A stretch of DNA of 64,000 nt from Polytrichum commune (Eukaryota; Streptophyta; Polytrichopsida; Polytrichales; Polytrichaceae). Position numbers and translations under genes: made by a program. Of this stretch, positions 33,601 through 44,734 are shown one piece after another (the first letter of the stretch is position 1; each line of letters begins with the position of its first letter). Location of the stretch: assembly GCA_950295325.1 (NCBI GenBank), contig OX485805.1, forward strand, positions 3,532,501-3,596,500, read 5' to 3'. The notes below the pieces were generated by a model. That model did no database searches and had not been told where the DNA came from. It saw only the letters and a program-made list of their open reading frames with translations.

Positions 33601-36256
33601 CAAATGAGAAAAAGAAAACCCAAACCCACCCACTAATGTACCATCAATTCCCTTTCAAAATGAGACTTAGCAAAAATCAACCCATCTACATGAGCATCCT
33701 CACCCCCTCTCAAATGGTGTCTCGGTACCGAGACACCCTCAAATGAGAAAAAGAAAACCCAAACCCACCCACTAATGTACCATCAATTCCCTTTCAAAAT
33801 GAGACTTAGCAAAAATCAACCCATCTACATGAGCATCCTCACCCCCTCTCCTATGGTGTCTAGGTACCAAGACACCCTCAAATGAGGGAAAAAAAAACCC
33901 AAACCCACCCACTAATGTACCATCAAATCCCTTTCAAAATGAGACTTAGCAAAAATCAACCCATCTACATGAGCATCCTCACCCCTTCTCCTATGGTGTC
34001 TCAGTACCGAGACACCCTCAAATGAGAAAAAAAAAACCCCAACCCACCCACCAATGTACCATCAATTCCCCTTCAAAATGAGACTTAGCAAAAATCAACC
34101 CATCTACATGAGCATCCTCACCCCCTCTCCTATGGTGTCTCGGTACCGAGACACCCTCAAATGAGAAAAAAAAAACCCCAACCCACCCACTAATGTACCA
34201 TCAATTCCCCTTCAAAATGAGACTTAGCAAAAATCAACCCATCTACATGAGCATCCTCACCCCCTCTCCTATGGTGTCTCGGTACCGAGACACCCTCAAA
34301 TGAGAAAAAAAACCCCAAACCCACCCAATAATGTACCATCAATTCCCCCTTAAAATGAGACTTAGCAAAAATCAAGTCATATACATGAGCATCCTCACCC
34401 CCTCTCAAATGGTGTCTCGGTATCGAGACACCCTCAAATGAGAAAAAGAAAACCCAAACCCACCCACTAATGTACCATCAATTCCCTTTCAAAATGACAC
34501 TTAGCAAAAATCAACCCATCTACATGAGCATCCTCACCCCCTCTCAAATGGTGTCTCGGTACCGAGACACCCTCAAATGAGAAAAAGAAAACCCAAACCC
34601 ACCCACTAATGTACCATCAATTCCCTTTCAAAATGAGACTTAGCAAAAATCAACCCATCTACATGAGCATCGTCACCCCCTCTCCTATGGTGTCTAGGTA
34701 CCAAGACACCCTCAAATGAGGGAAAAAAAAACCCAAACCCACCCACTAATGTACCATCAAATCCCTTTCAAAATGAGACTTAGCAAAAATCAACCCATCT
34801 ACATGAGCATCCTCACCCCTTCTCCTATGGTGTCTCAGTACCGAGACACCCTCAAATGAGAAAAAAAAAACCCCAACCCACCCACCAATGTACCATCAAT
34901 TCCCCTTCAAAATGAGACTTAGCAAAAATCAACCCGTCTACATGAGCATCCTCACCCCCTCTCCTATGGTGTCTCGGTACCGAGACACCCTCAAATGAGA
35001 AAAAAAAAACCCCAACCCACCCACTAATGTACCATCAATTCCCCTTCAAAATGAGACTTAGCAAAAATCAACCCATCTACATGAGCATCCTCACCCCCTC
35101 TCCTATGGTGTCTCGGTACCGAGACACCCTCAAATGAGAAAAAAAACCCCAAACCCACCCACTAATGTACCATCAATTCCCCCTCAAAATTAGACTTAGC
35201 AAAAATCAAGTCATATACATGAGCATCCTCACCCCCTCTCAAATGGTGTCTCGGTACCGAGACACCCTCAAATGAGAAAAAAAAAACCCCAACCCACCCA
35301 CTAATGTACCATCAATTCCCTTTCAAAATGAGACTTAGCAAAAATCAACCCATCTACATGAGCATCCTCACCCCCTCCCCTATGGTGTCTCGGTACCGAG
35401 ACACCCTCAAATGGGAAAAAAAAAACCCCAACCCACCCACTAATGTACCCTCAATTCCCCTTCAAAATGAGACTTAGCAAAAATCAACCCATCTACATGA
35501 GCATCCTCACCCCCTCTCCTATGGTGTCTCGGTACCGAGACACCCTCAAATGAGAAAAAAAACCCCAAACCCACCCACTAATGTACCATCAATTCCCCCT
35601 CAAAATGAGACTTAGCAAAAATCAACTCATATACATGAGCATCCTCACCCCCTCTCAAATGGTGTCTCGGTACCGAGACACCCTCAAATGAGAAAAAAAA
35701 AACCCCAACCCACCCACTAATGTACCATCAATTCCCTTTCAAAATGAGACTTAGCAAAAATCAACCCATCTACATGAGCATCCTCACCCCCTCCCCTATG
35801 GTGTCTCGGTACCGAGACACCCTCAAATGGGAAAAAAAAAACCCCAACCCACCCACTAATGTACCCTCAATTCCCCTTCAAAATGAGACTTAGCAAAAAT
35901 CAACCCATCTACATGAGCATCCTCACCCCCTCTCCTATGGTGTCTCGGTACCGAGACACCCTCAAATGAGAAAAAAAACCCCAAACCCACCCACTAATGT
36001 ACCATCAATTCCCCCTCAAAATGAGACTTAGCAAAAATCAACTCATATACATGAGCATCCTCACCCCCTCTCCTATGGTGTCTAGGTACCGAGACACCCT
36101 CAAACGAGGAAAAAAAAAACCCAAACCCACCCACTAGGGTACCATCAAATCCCTTTCAAAATGAGACTTAGCAAAAATCAACCCATCTACATGAGCATCC
36201 TCACCCCCTCTCAAATGGTGTCTCAGTACCGAGACACCCTCAAATGAGAAAAAAAA
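30656..36256 (+). repeat. ~139-bp satellite array, left arm (~40 monomers)
   Basis: Head-to-tail monomers of 138-140 bp. Each has an A-tract of 8-11 bases, an ACCC-rich stretch, 'gtaccatcaattccc', 'aaaatgagacttagcaaaa', 'catgagcatcctcaccccc' and then a 22-bp palindrome centred on TCTCGGTACCGAGA. Two subtypes differ just before the palindrome (tcaaatgg or tcctatgg). A marked monomer with 'ctaggtaccaag' recurs at 31074, 32464, 33855 and 34689. This gives higher-order periods of 1390, 1391 and 834 bp (10, 10 and 6 monomers). Outer monomers (30690-30960) are the most diverged. Open frames inside are repeat artefacts. Confidence 0.97.
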
Positions 36257-36608
36257 AAAACCCCTAATATCTTCAGACCTTCATAACTTCCACTTAAAAT
36301 GTCCAAATCTAACAAAACACCACTCTATTGTTATTTAAATTCAACGGAGATGGCAATGCACACCATAATTGTCACATTCAAGCAAGTACTCAGAAACTTA
36401 TGCCTCTTCAAACCTTAGCAGTGGCCCGGGAGTGGCTCCCAAGACTTCTAAGGTTTGAAGGGGCATAACTTTTTTAGTACTTGCTTGAATGGGGCAAGTG
36501 AGGTGTGCATTGGCATCTACGTTGAATTTACATGACAATAGAGTGGTATTCTGTTAGATTTGGACATTTTAAGTGGAAGTTATGAAGGTCTGAAGATATT
36601 AGGGGTTT
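36257..36608. repeat. Central spacer of the satellite palindrome
   Basis: About 350 bp that is itself an inverted repeat. 'cccctaatatcttcagacc...' at the left end is mirrored by '...ggtctgaagatattagggg' at the right. The innermost pair is AACCTTAG (36411-36418) / CTAAGGTT (36448-36455) around a 29-bp GC-rich centre. The axis is about 36433. Both halves derive from the sequence family found at 29.66-29.86 kb. The same boundary words (cccctaatatcttc.gacc) also occur at about 30656 at the outer left edge of the array. Confidence 0.9.
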
Positions 36609-39600
36609 TTTTTTTTCTCATTTGAGGGTGTCTCGGTACCGAGACACCATTTGAGAGCGGGTGAGGATGCTCATGTATATGGGTTGGTTTTTGCTAAGTC
36701 TCATTTTGAGGGGGAATTGATGGTACATTAGTGGGTGGGTTGGGGTTTTTTTTTTCTCATTTGAGGGTGTCTCGGTACCGAGACACCATAGGAGAGGGGG
36801 TGAGGATGCTCATGTAGATGGGTTGATTTTTACTAAGTCTCATTTTGAAGGGGAATTGATGGTACATTAGTGGGTGGGTTTGGGTTTTTTTTTTCCTCAT
36901 TTGAGGGTGTCTCGGTACCGAGACACCATAGGAGAAGGGGTGAGGATGCTCATGTAGATGGGTTGATTTTTGCTAAGTCTCATTTTGAAAGGGATTTGAT
37001 GGTACATTAGTGGGTGGGTTTGGGTTTTTTTTTTCCTCGTTTGAGGGTGTCTCGGTACCTAGACACCATAGGAGAGGGGGTGAGGATGCTCATGTAGATG
37101 GGTTGATTTTTGCTAAGTCTCATTTTGAAAGGGAATTGATGGTACATTAGTGGGTCGGTTTGAGTTTTTTTTTTTCTCATTTGAGGGTGTCTCGGTAGCG
37201 AGACACCATAGGAGAGGGGGTGAGGATGCTCATGTAGATGGGTTGATTTTTGCTAAGTCTCATTTTGAAAGGGAATTGATGGTACATTAGTGGGTGGGTT
37301 GGGGTTTTTTTTTCCTCATTTGAGGGTGTATCGGTAGCGAGACACCATTTGAGAGGGGGTGAGGATGCTCATGTATATGGGTTGATTTTTGCTAAGTCTC
37401 ATTTTGAGGGGGAATTGATGGTACATTAGTGGGTGGGTTTGGGTTTTTTTTTCTCATTCGAGGGTGTCTCGATACCGAGACACCATAGGAGAGGGGGTGA
37501 GGATGCTCATGTAGATGGGTTGATTTTTGCTAAGTCTCATTTTGAAGGGGAATTGATGGTACATTAGTGGGTGGGTTGGGGTTTTTTTTTTCTCATTTGA
37601 GGGTGTCTCGGTACCTAGACACCATAGGAGAGGGGGTGAGGATGCTCATGTAGATGGGTTGATTTTTGCTAAGTCTCATTTTGAAGGGGAATTGATGGTA
37701 CATTAGTGGGTGGGTTGGGGTTTTTTTTTTCCTCATTTGAGGGTGTCTCGGTACCGAGACACCATAGGAGAAGGGGTGAGGATGCTCATGTAGATGGGTT
37801 GATTTTTGCTAAGTCTCGTTTTGAAAGGGATTTGATGGTACATTAGTGGGTGGGTTTGGGTTTTTTTTTTCCTCATTTGAGGGTGTCTCGGTACCTAGAC
37901 ACCATAGGAGAGGGGGTGAGGATGCTCATGTAGATGGGTTGATTTTTCCTAAGTCTCATTTTGAAAGGGAATTGATGGTACATTAGTGGGTGGGTTTGAG
38001 TTTTTTTTTTCTCATTTGAGTGTGTCTCGGTAGCGAGACACCATAGGAGAGGGGGTGAGGATGCTCATGTAGATGGGTTGATTTTTGCTAAGTCTCATTT
38101 TGAAAGGGAATTGATGGTACATTAGTGGGTGGGTTGGGGTTTTTTTTTCCTCATTTGAGGGTGTCTCGGTACCGAGACACCATTTGAGAGGGGGTGAGGA
38201 TGCTCATGTATATGGGTTGATTTTTGCTAAGTCTCATTTTGAGGGGGAATTGATGGTACATTAGTGGGTGGGTTTGGGTTTTTTTTTCTCATTCGAGGGT
38301 GTCTCGGTACCTAGACACCATAGGAGAGGGGGTGAGGATGCTCATGTAGATGGGTTGATTTTTGCTAAGTCTCATTTTGAAGGGGAATTGATGGTACATT
38401 AGTGGGTGGGTTGGGGTTTTTTCTTTTCTCATTTGAGGGTGTCTCGGTACCTAGACACCATAGGAGAGGGGGTGAGGATGCTCATGTAGATGGGTTGATT
38501 TTTGCTAAGTCTCATTTTGAAGGGGAATTGATGGTACATTAGTGGGTGGGTTTGGGTTTTTTTTTTCCTCATTTGAGGGTGTCTCGGTACCGAGACACCA
38601 TAGGAGAAGGGGTGAGGATGCTCATGTAGATGGGTTGATTTTTGCTAAGTCTCGTTTTGAAAGGGATTTGATGGTACATTAGTGGGTGGGTTTGGGTTTT
38701 TTTTTTCCTCATTTGAGGGTGTCTCGGTACCTAGAAACCATAGGAGAGGGGGTGAGGATGCTCATGTAGATGGGTTGATTTTTCCTAAGTCTCATTTTGA
38801 AAGGGAATTGATGGTACATTAGTGGGTGGGTTTGAGTTTTTTTTTTCTCATTTGAGTGTGTCTCGGTAGCGAGACACCATAGGAGAGGGGGTGAGGATGG
38901 TCATGTAGATGGGTTGATTTTTGCTAAGTCTCATTTTGAAAGGGAATTGATGGTACATTAGTGGGTGGGTTGGGGTTTTTTTTTCCTCATTTGAGGGTGT
39001 CTCGGTACCGAGACACCATTTGAGAGGGGGTGAGGATGCTCATGTATATGGGTTGATTTTTGCTAAGTCTCATTTTGAGGGGGAATTGATGGTACATTAG
39101 TGGGTGGGTTTGGGTTTTTTTTTCTCATTCGAGGGTGTCTCGATACCGAGACACCATAGGAGAGGGGGTGAGGATGCTCATGTAGATGGGTTGATTTTTG
39201 CTAAGTCTCATTTTGAAGGGGAATTGATGGTACATTAGTGGGTGGGTTGGGTTTTTTTTTTTCTCATTTGAGGGTGTCTCGGTACCGAGACACCATAGGA
39301 GAGGGGGTGAGGATGCTCATGTACATGGGTTGAGGTTAATAAATTGTCATTTGGAAAGGGAATTGATGGTACATTAGTGGGTGGGCTGGGGTTTTTTTTT
39401 TCTCATTTGAGGGTGTCTCGGTACCGAGACACCATTTGAGAGGGGGTGAGGATGCTCATGTATATGGGTTGATTTTTGCTAAGTCTCATTTTGAGGGGGA
39501 ATTGATGGTACATTAGTGGGTGGGTTTGGGGTTTTTTTTCTCATTCGAGGGTGTCTCGGTAGCGAGACACCATAGGAGAGGGGATGAGGATGCTCATGTA

Positions 39601-40545
39601 GATGGGTTGATTTTTGCTAAGTCTCATTTTGAAGGGGAATTGATGGTACATTAGTGGGTGGGTTGGGGTTTTTTTTTTCTCATTTGAGGGTGTCTCGGTA
39701 CCGAGACACCATAGGAGAGGGGGTGAGGATGCTCATGTAGATGGGTTGAGTTTTGCTAAGTGTCATTTTGAAAGGGAATTGATGGTACATTAGTGGGTGG
39801 GTTTGGGTTTTTTTTTTCTCATTTGAGGGTGTCTCGGTACCGAGACACCATTTGAGAGGGGGTGAGGATGCTCATGTATATGGGTTGATTTTTGCTAAGT
39901 CTCATTTTGAGGGGGAATTGATGGTACAGTAGTTGGTGGGTTTGGGTTTTTTTTTCTCATTCGAGGGTGTCTCGGTACCGAGACACCATAGGAGAGGGGG
40001 TGAGGATGCTCATGTAGATGGGTTGATTTTTGCTAAGTCTCATTTTGAAGGGGAATTGATGGTACATTAGTGGGTGGGTTGGGGTTTTTGTTTTCTCATT
40101 TGAGGGTGTCTCGGTACCGAGACACCATAGGAGAGGGGGTGAGGATGCTCATGTATAATGCCTTGATTTTTGCTAAGTCTGATTTGGAAGAGGAATTGGT
40201 GATGCATTAGTGGGTGGGTTTGGGTTTTTTTTTCCTCATTTGAGGGTGTCTCGATACCGAGACACCATAGGAGAGGGGGTGAGGATGCTCATGTATATGA
40301 GTTGATTTTTGCTAAGTATCATTTTAAAGGGGAATTGGTGGTACATTAGTGGGTGGGTTGGGTTTTTTTTTTTTCTCATTTGAGGGTGTCTCGGTACCGA
40401 GAGACCATATGGGATGGGGTGAGGATGCTCATGTATATGGGTTGAATGTTTTGTAAGTCTGATTTTGAGGGGGAACTGGTGGTAGATTAGTGGGTGGGGT
40501 TGGGGGGTTTTTTTTTTCATTTGAGTGTGTTTCTAGTACTAGGCA
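36609..40545 (-). repeat. ~139-bp satellite array, right arm (~28 monomers, inverted)
   Basis: The same monomer as the left arm in reverse orientation. A marked monomer with 'gatttttcctaag' recurs at 37941 and 38777, a period of 836 bp (6 monomers). Variants in this arm hit the palindrome centre (ggtagc, gatacc, acctag). The outermost monomer near 40385-40520 carries the complement of 'aatctaccacc', a variant otherwise seen only in the outermost left-arm monomers. This ties the two outer edges together. Confidence 0.97.
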
Positions 40546-40574
40546 ATGTATAAAGCGAGGATTCTTTTAATCCT

Positions 40575-42154
40575 GTTGATAAGGGTCCTCAAATTTGTTA
40601 TTGTCCGACAGTCACTGCTTACAAATTTTTTATGAAGTCACTCATCATCAGGGAGATTCATGTCTTGTGGTTGTTGTAGAGGTAGGTAAACTTCAAAATG
40701 ATTTAAACTCCTCGTTGAATGGAACTAGTTGAATGCTTGTTCTATTCACCCTTAACCTAGTTTTATTGAAGTCATTTGTCATGTACAAATTGTGACAATC
40801 TCCTTTGATTGTGCATCACTCAAAAGACAAAACCCGGCACTACAAGGGTTCTCCGGAGAGAGTCGTTACAACCACTAATTGACTTTGCCGACGAACATTT
40901 GCACGACGATGGGGCAATTATTTTGTTTCACCCTTTTCGCATGAGTACGAAGTCTAATATTCTTGGATATTGCAAATCGTATGGTTTTGCAATTCGGAAA
41001 GAGTGGTGGGAAATGAACCGCCTTCATCTTACATCCCCAATAAATCCAGCATCAACTGTAAGATAAAGCTTCAACCTTCTTTCTCATCACCGCATTCAGT
41101 TTCAATTTCATCCTTAAGTTAGTTGTGTTGTTTACTTTGTAAAGTAATATTGATTTTTATGCCGGGTACATTGTAGACCATGAGGTTCGTTATTTCATTG
41201 GCGGTCAGGAGCGTGCCGGGGTCACCTGCATCGAAGTTTTCATTTCGCCATGTCCCTGAATTGGATCCTTATGGGGTGGATGTCGCACGGGATGATATTC
41301 TCCAGAACTTGGTCTCTCGTGAGGACTAGCTAACTAATGGATCCACACCATGGCGAGGGCCTCGTGAAAAGTCCGTGTTTCTAATGCAAATGCTAATTGA
41401 AGCATGTAGCTCCCCATGGGATATTATTCTAGATTGCATGGCATCGACCGGTATGTCTTTGTAATCTTCCATTTCAGTTGGTTAATGGTTAATATTTTTT
41501 TGCTCTGAAAATTTATTGTGGTTTTTGCACTAAGTTTTTCCAACTTCTTTATTTGTAGGATCTTCCATTCATGCATGCCGCAATGTGCACCGTCACATTG
41601 CGGCATTAGAGGCTGATGTTGATATTTTTGAGGCCTTACTTGCTCCATTGATTTATCTCTAGAGCAGCCTCTGCAGTCACTATTGAAGACTGTGTCACTA
41701 GTTTAGAGGATCATGAAGGTGAAGATATCCCCGTTGAGAGGATTGTGAAAAGATCTCGCTTTACTAAGTGAGTATGGTCCATAAAAATTCTCTTACTAGT
41801 GTTATGTTTTTTGCTGTCATTTCTTCTAAAATTGAGTTATGAACATGGTACCATTGGCATTTGCAGATGCGATAAATTGAGCTATCCTATTCACCGGCCT
41901 TTTTTTTGTGACCCTAAATTCAATCCCAGCCCTCCAAAGTCTTGGCAACTTCTTACATATGCAAATGATATTGCTAATCAACTAGCTGGAGGTTTTTATC
42001 AGACTTTTACATCTAAATATCGTCCGGGAAGAGTTTTAGAGTTTTGGATATAGAAGCTTTAGAATCTGATGGTCATGCCTCCTTTGATTCAAATATTAGT
42101 GATTCTAGAATATCTTCATCATCAGGTGATCATAGTGATTCGGATTTGATGTAA
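40575..42154 (+). pseudogene. Broken DNA N4/N6-methyltransferase-like gene
   Basis: Intron-containing remnant. Likely exons: 40575-40679 (weak), 40809-41060 (ADEHLHDDGAIILFHPF, a strand of the methyltransferase fold), 41177-41450, 41559-41767 and 41867-42154. The junction 41450/41559 joins a block ending WDIILDCMASTG to SSIHACRNVHRHIAALEAD. This resembles the SAM-binding motif I (D-x-F-x-G-x-G) plus following helix and acidic residue that ends beta-class N4/N6 methylases. Breaks: an in-frame TAG near 41327, a frameshift after LLAPLI near 41640, and another near 42050 before an SDS-rich C-terminus. The DPPY motif is not visible. Similarity is judged by eye. A transposon-borne origin is possible. 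Confidence 0.5.
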
Positions 42155-42870
42155 TAGCTTCATGTGTATGTCTGTGTACTATCTAATATACCGTTTTTTC
42201 TTCCATTGGTTTTTCATTTTATGCACTCATTCCGCATGGAATTCATTGTATGTGTATTACTTTCGGAGTTTATGGGATATTGTTTAAAATATTTTCGAAC
42301 ACCACTTGGTTTTATGTTAACGTTTGAGTTAACGAATAATTTTATTGTTCATCACTTACTTCCATCATCGGCGTATTAGTTCATACCATTCTCATGTTTC
42401 TTTAAGGGTTTCCACTATTCTTCTATTATGGTTTTCATACATTTTTTCAATGATTGCTTGTGATTTTAGGCGAATGCTGGTTTGAATAAATGACCCTAAA
42501 CCATTACTGTCACCTCATGAAACGTGGCATTCAAGTGTCTTTACTAATATCTCTGCATGAGTATGTTCAACAATGATATGAGGTGCACACCTATATTACA
42601 CAATGGTCTACAAGTTCACTAAAGTGTACACCAACGACACTAAATTCTAAACATAAAACCCCTAGGCCTTGTCCAAAGTGGCCATGCCGAGACCGAACAT
42701 GAAATCTAAGCCATTGGGCATGTCGAGATCCAAATTGAAACCAATGATTCGATTTCAAATTTATGGAGTCAGGTTGAATGTAGCTAAACATGAAACCCAA
42801 ACATGGCATGCCTACATTCAACTTGAAACCATAAACTTCACCTCAAATCAGACAGCAAACCCCAAGGCCA
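42155..42870. other. Non-coding interval
   Basis: Follows the methyltransferase-like remnant. It has short frames only and no repeats or motif I can support. Confidence 0.3.
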
Positions 42871-42871
42871 A

Positions 42872-43345
42872 CAAACCTCGGATCCGAGGCCTCCTGCAAA
42901 GTAGCCCATCCACTTGAAATGACGAGATCCACCCAGAAATCACACCCTTTAAACACAATCAGAATGTAGGGGCTCAAGCCATGAGGCCTCGGGTCCGAGG
43001 CCTTCTCCCAGTGGGACTTCATCCACCTCAAATAACAACCTGTAACCATCCGAGACCCATTCCCAACCTACAAACCTTATACCCAATCTGAAATGATACC
43101 GCAGCCACGAGGCCTCGGATCCCAGGCCTTCTCCAAGTGGGACTTAGTCCACCTCAAATGACAAGTTGTAACCATCCGAGACCCATTCCCAACCTACAAA
43201 TTAAACCTTATACCCAATCTGAAATGATACCACAGCCACGAGGCCTCGGATCCCAGGCCTTCTCCAAGTGGGACTTAGTCCACCTCAAATGACAACCTGT
43301 AACCATCCGAGACCCATTCCCAACCTACAAACCTTATAAGAGAAT
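42872..43345. repeat. ~130-bp tandem repeat with GGCCTCGG...CCGAGGCC palindromes
   Basis: About three units sharing 'gaggcctcgg.tccgaggcct', 'tccaagtgggacttagtccacctcaaatgac', 'gtaaccatccgagacccattcccaacc' and 'cttatacccaatctgaaatgatacc'. Unit starts are near 42980, 43108 and 43240. Perfect palindromes occur at 42876-42889 (CCTCGGATCCGAGG) and 42985-43002. Later units carry one mismatch (ggatccc). Confidence 0.75.
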
Positions 43346-43507
43346 GTGCAAGCAAATATAGTATAGGTTCCTCAACCATGGTTATAGGTTCCTCAACCAC
43401 GGTTATAGGTTATTTTTGTCAATAAATATTTCAATATTTAGCTTTACACCGCGGTCATAGGGCATGTTTCACCACACAAATTTTCAATATTCTACAAAAC
43501 TTACCGC

Positions 43508-44398
43508 TCACCGCTCACCGCTCACCGCTCGCAAAATAGCTTTTCCCCCCTCTTTCCCGGATAGCGCTGTTTTTTCACCCTTGAATGGACAATACATCCA
43601 AGGTCGTACCGGATATGCCGCATCTCCTATCAACTTGTATGGCTGGAATTTACCCTCAATACAAGCTCGTCCAATTTTTGTCACTTGAAATACTGCCCAA
43701 TCGTGAAGACTCCCTGCCCACCCAAACTCATAATCCCAAAATATGCAATGAGGTCCAACAATTCCCTGCAAAATCGCTGAATGAAATGACTTCCTACAGT
43801 AATAATCTTCTCCCCCGAGTATAGGAGCTAAAACAAGAATATGTGATCCATCTATCGCACCTATAATGTAAGATATTCCGTGCAACTTTTCGAACTTTGA
43901 AGCTAAAACCCTAAACTGTGATTCACTTGGAGTTTGCACGAAAATTGGTTGAAGATGTTTTCTTACGGCTCTGCAAAATTCTCTCACTATTATAGATATC
44001 GTGCTTTTATGTACTCCATACAAATCACCTATTGTTTGCAATCCATCACCACTACCCAACCGATGCAATGTATCATCTTTCTTCAAATAAGGACCCAACC
44101 TCTCACACAAGAACCTAAATGTCGTATATGTTACTCGCGTTTGCTTTCTAAACTCTTTCTCCGTCCACGAACCCAATAGCAACCGGTCCACAAAACCTAA
44201 CATCCTCTCTTGACTCCATATGTTCCTCTCTTTACGTCCAATGCTTTCGTAAACCACGCTCAAAATTGCAAATTTTTCCCATTCTCCTTGCAAAATCAGT
44301 GTTTGAATGCCTACAACATTCTTCACAAGCATGTACAAAAATATGTACAATCCTAGTAGCAGTACTAGCTTCCTCCTCCTCTCTTCCATTTCGACCAT
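43508..44398 (-). pseudogene. HARBI1-like transposase, C-terminally truncated
   Basis: 296-codon frame. It has a Leu-rich N-terminus, a helix-turn-helix near residue 120-145 (DGLQTIGDLYGVHKSTISII), the first Asp in IGAIDGSHI, a second in GSLHDWAVF, then LIGDAAYPVRPWM. After PFKGEKT the frame runs into about 20 unrelated residues and stops, so the helix with the catalytic Glu (the V/I-E-x-AFG block seen in the 10.5-kb transposase) is gone. A small in-frame loss before the helix-turn-helix also seems likely. It cannot be catalytically complete. It is clearly different in sequence from the 10494-11828 transposase. Confidence 0.85.
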
Positions 44399-44731
44399 AC
44401 TTGCTGAATTTTAAGGCGAAAAGAAGAAAAACCTAAGTGAGAAGATAAGTGAAGGCATGTGTAGACAAGTGAAGTCAACAAAATGGTCAAACTTTGTTTT
44501 GTACTAAAACTGCCCTTTTTGGGCTTTATATTAAAAAAATCAGCACATCCACTCCTTGCCGCATGGTCATTCCTCTTGGTCCACATTCGGTTTACACCTA
44601 GTGAGGGGCCCAACGGCTTTGTAAATCAATTTTTTAATAACTCGGACCATGAAATGTAGACCATGAACTCGTACCAAGGAATAAGGCATCTTCCGTGGGA
44701 CGAGTTCATGGTCTATGGTGTAAACCGCCCC
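43508..44731 (-). mobile_element. 3'-truncated PIF/Harbinger element
   Basis: The right end is the Harbinger terminus ...GTGTAAACCGCCCC (ending 44731), followed by TAA at 44732-44734, a family-typical target site. About 170 bp inside this end matches the MITE at 5988-6160 in inverted orientation. The opposite terminus is not found below 43508: the transposase homology stops near 43580 and unrelated DNA ('ccgctcacc' repeats) follows. It is therefore a truncated relative, not an active element. Confidence 0.8.
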
Positions 44732-44734
44732 TAA

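Noticed and set aside
32802-34408. Open frames of 68-82 codons in the satellite
   Set aside because: They are identical repeats of the monomer in frame by chance, with no independent coding signal.
30656-40545. CRISPR-like appearance (regular palindromic repeats)
   Set aside because: The whole 139-bp unit repeats, including the would-be spacers. The setting is plant nuclear DNA and there are no cas genes.
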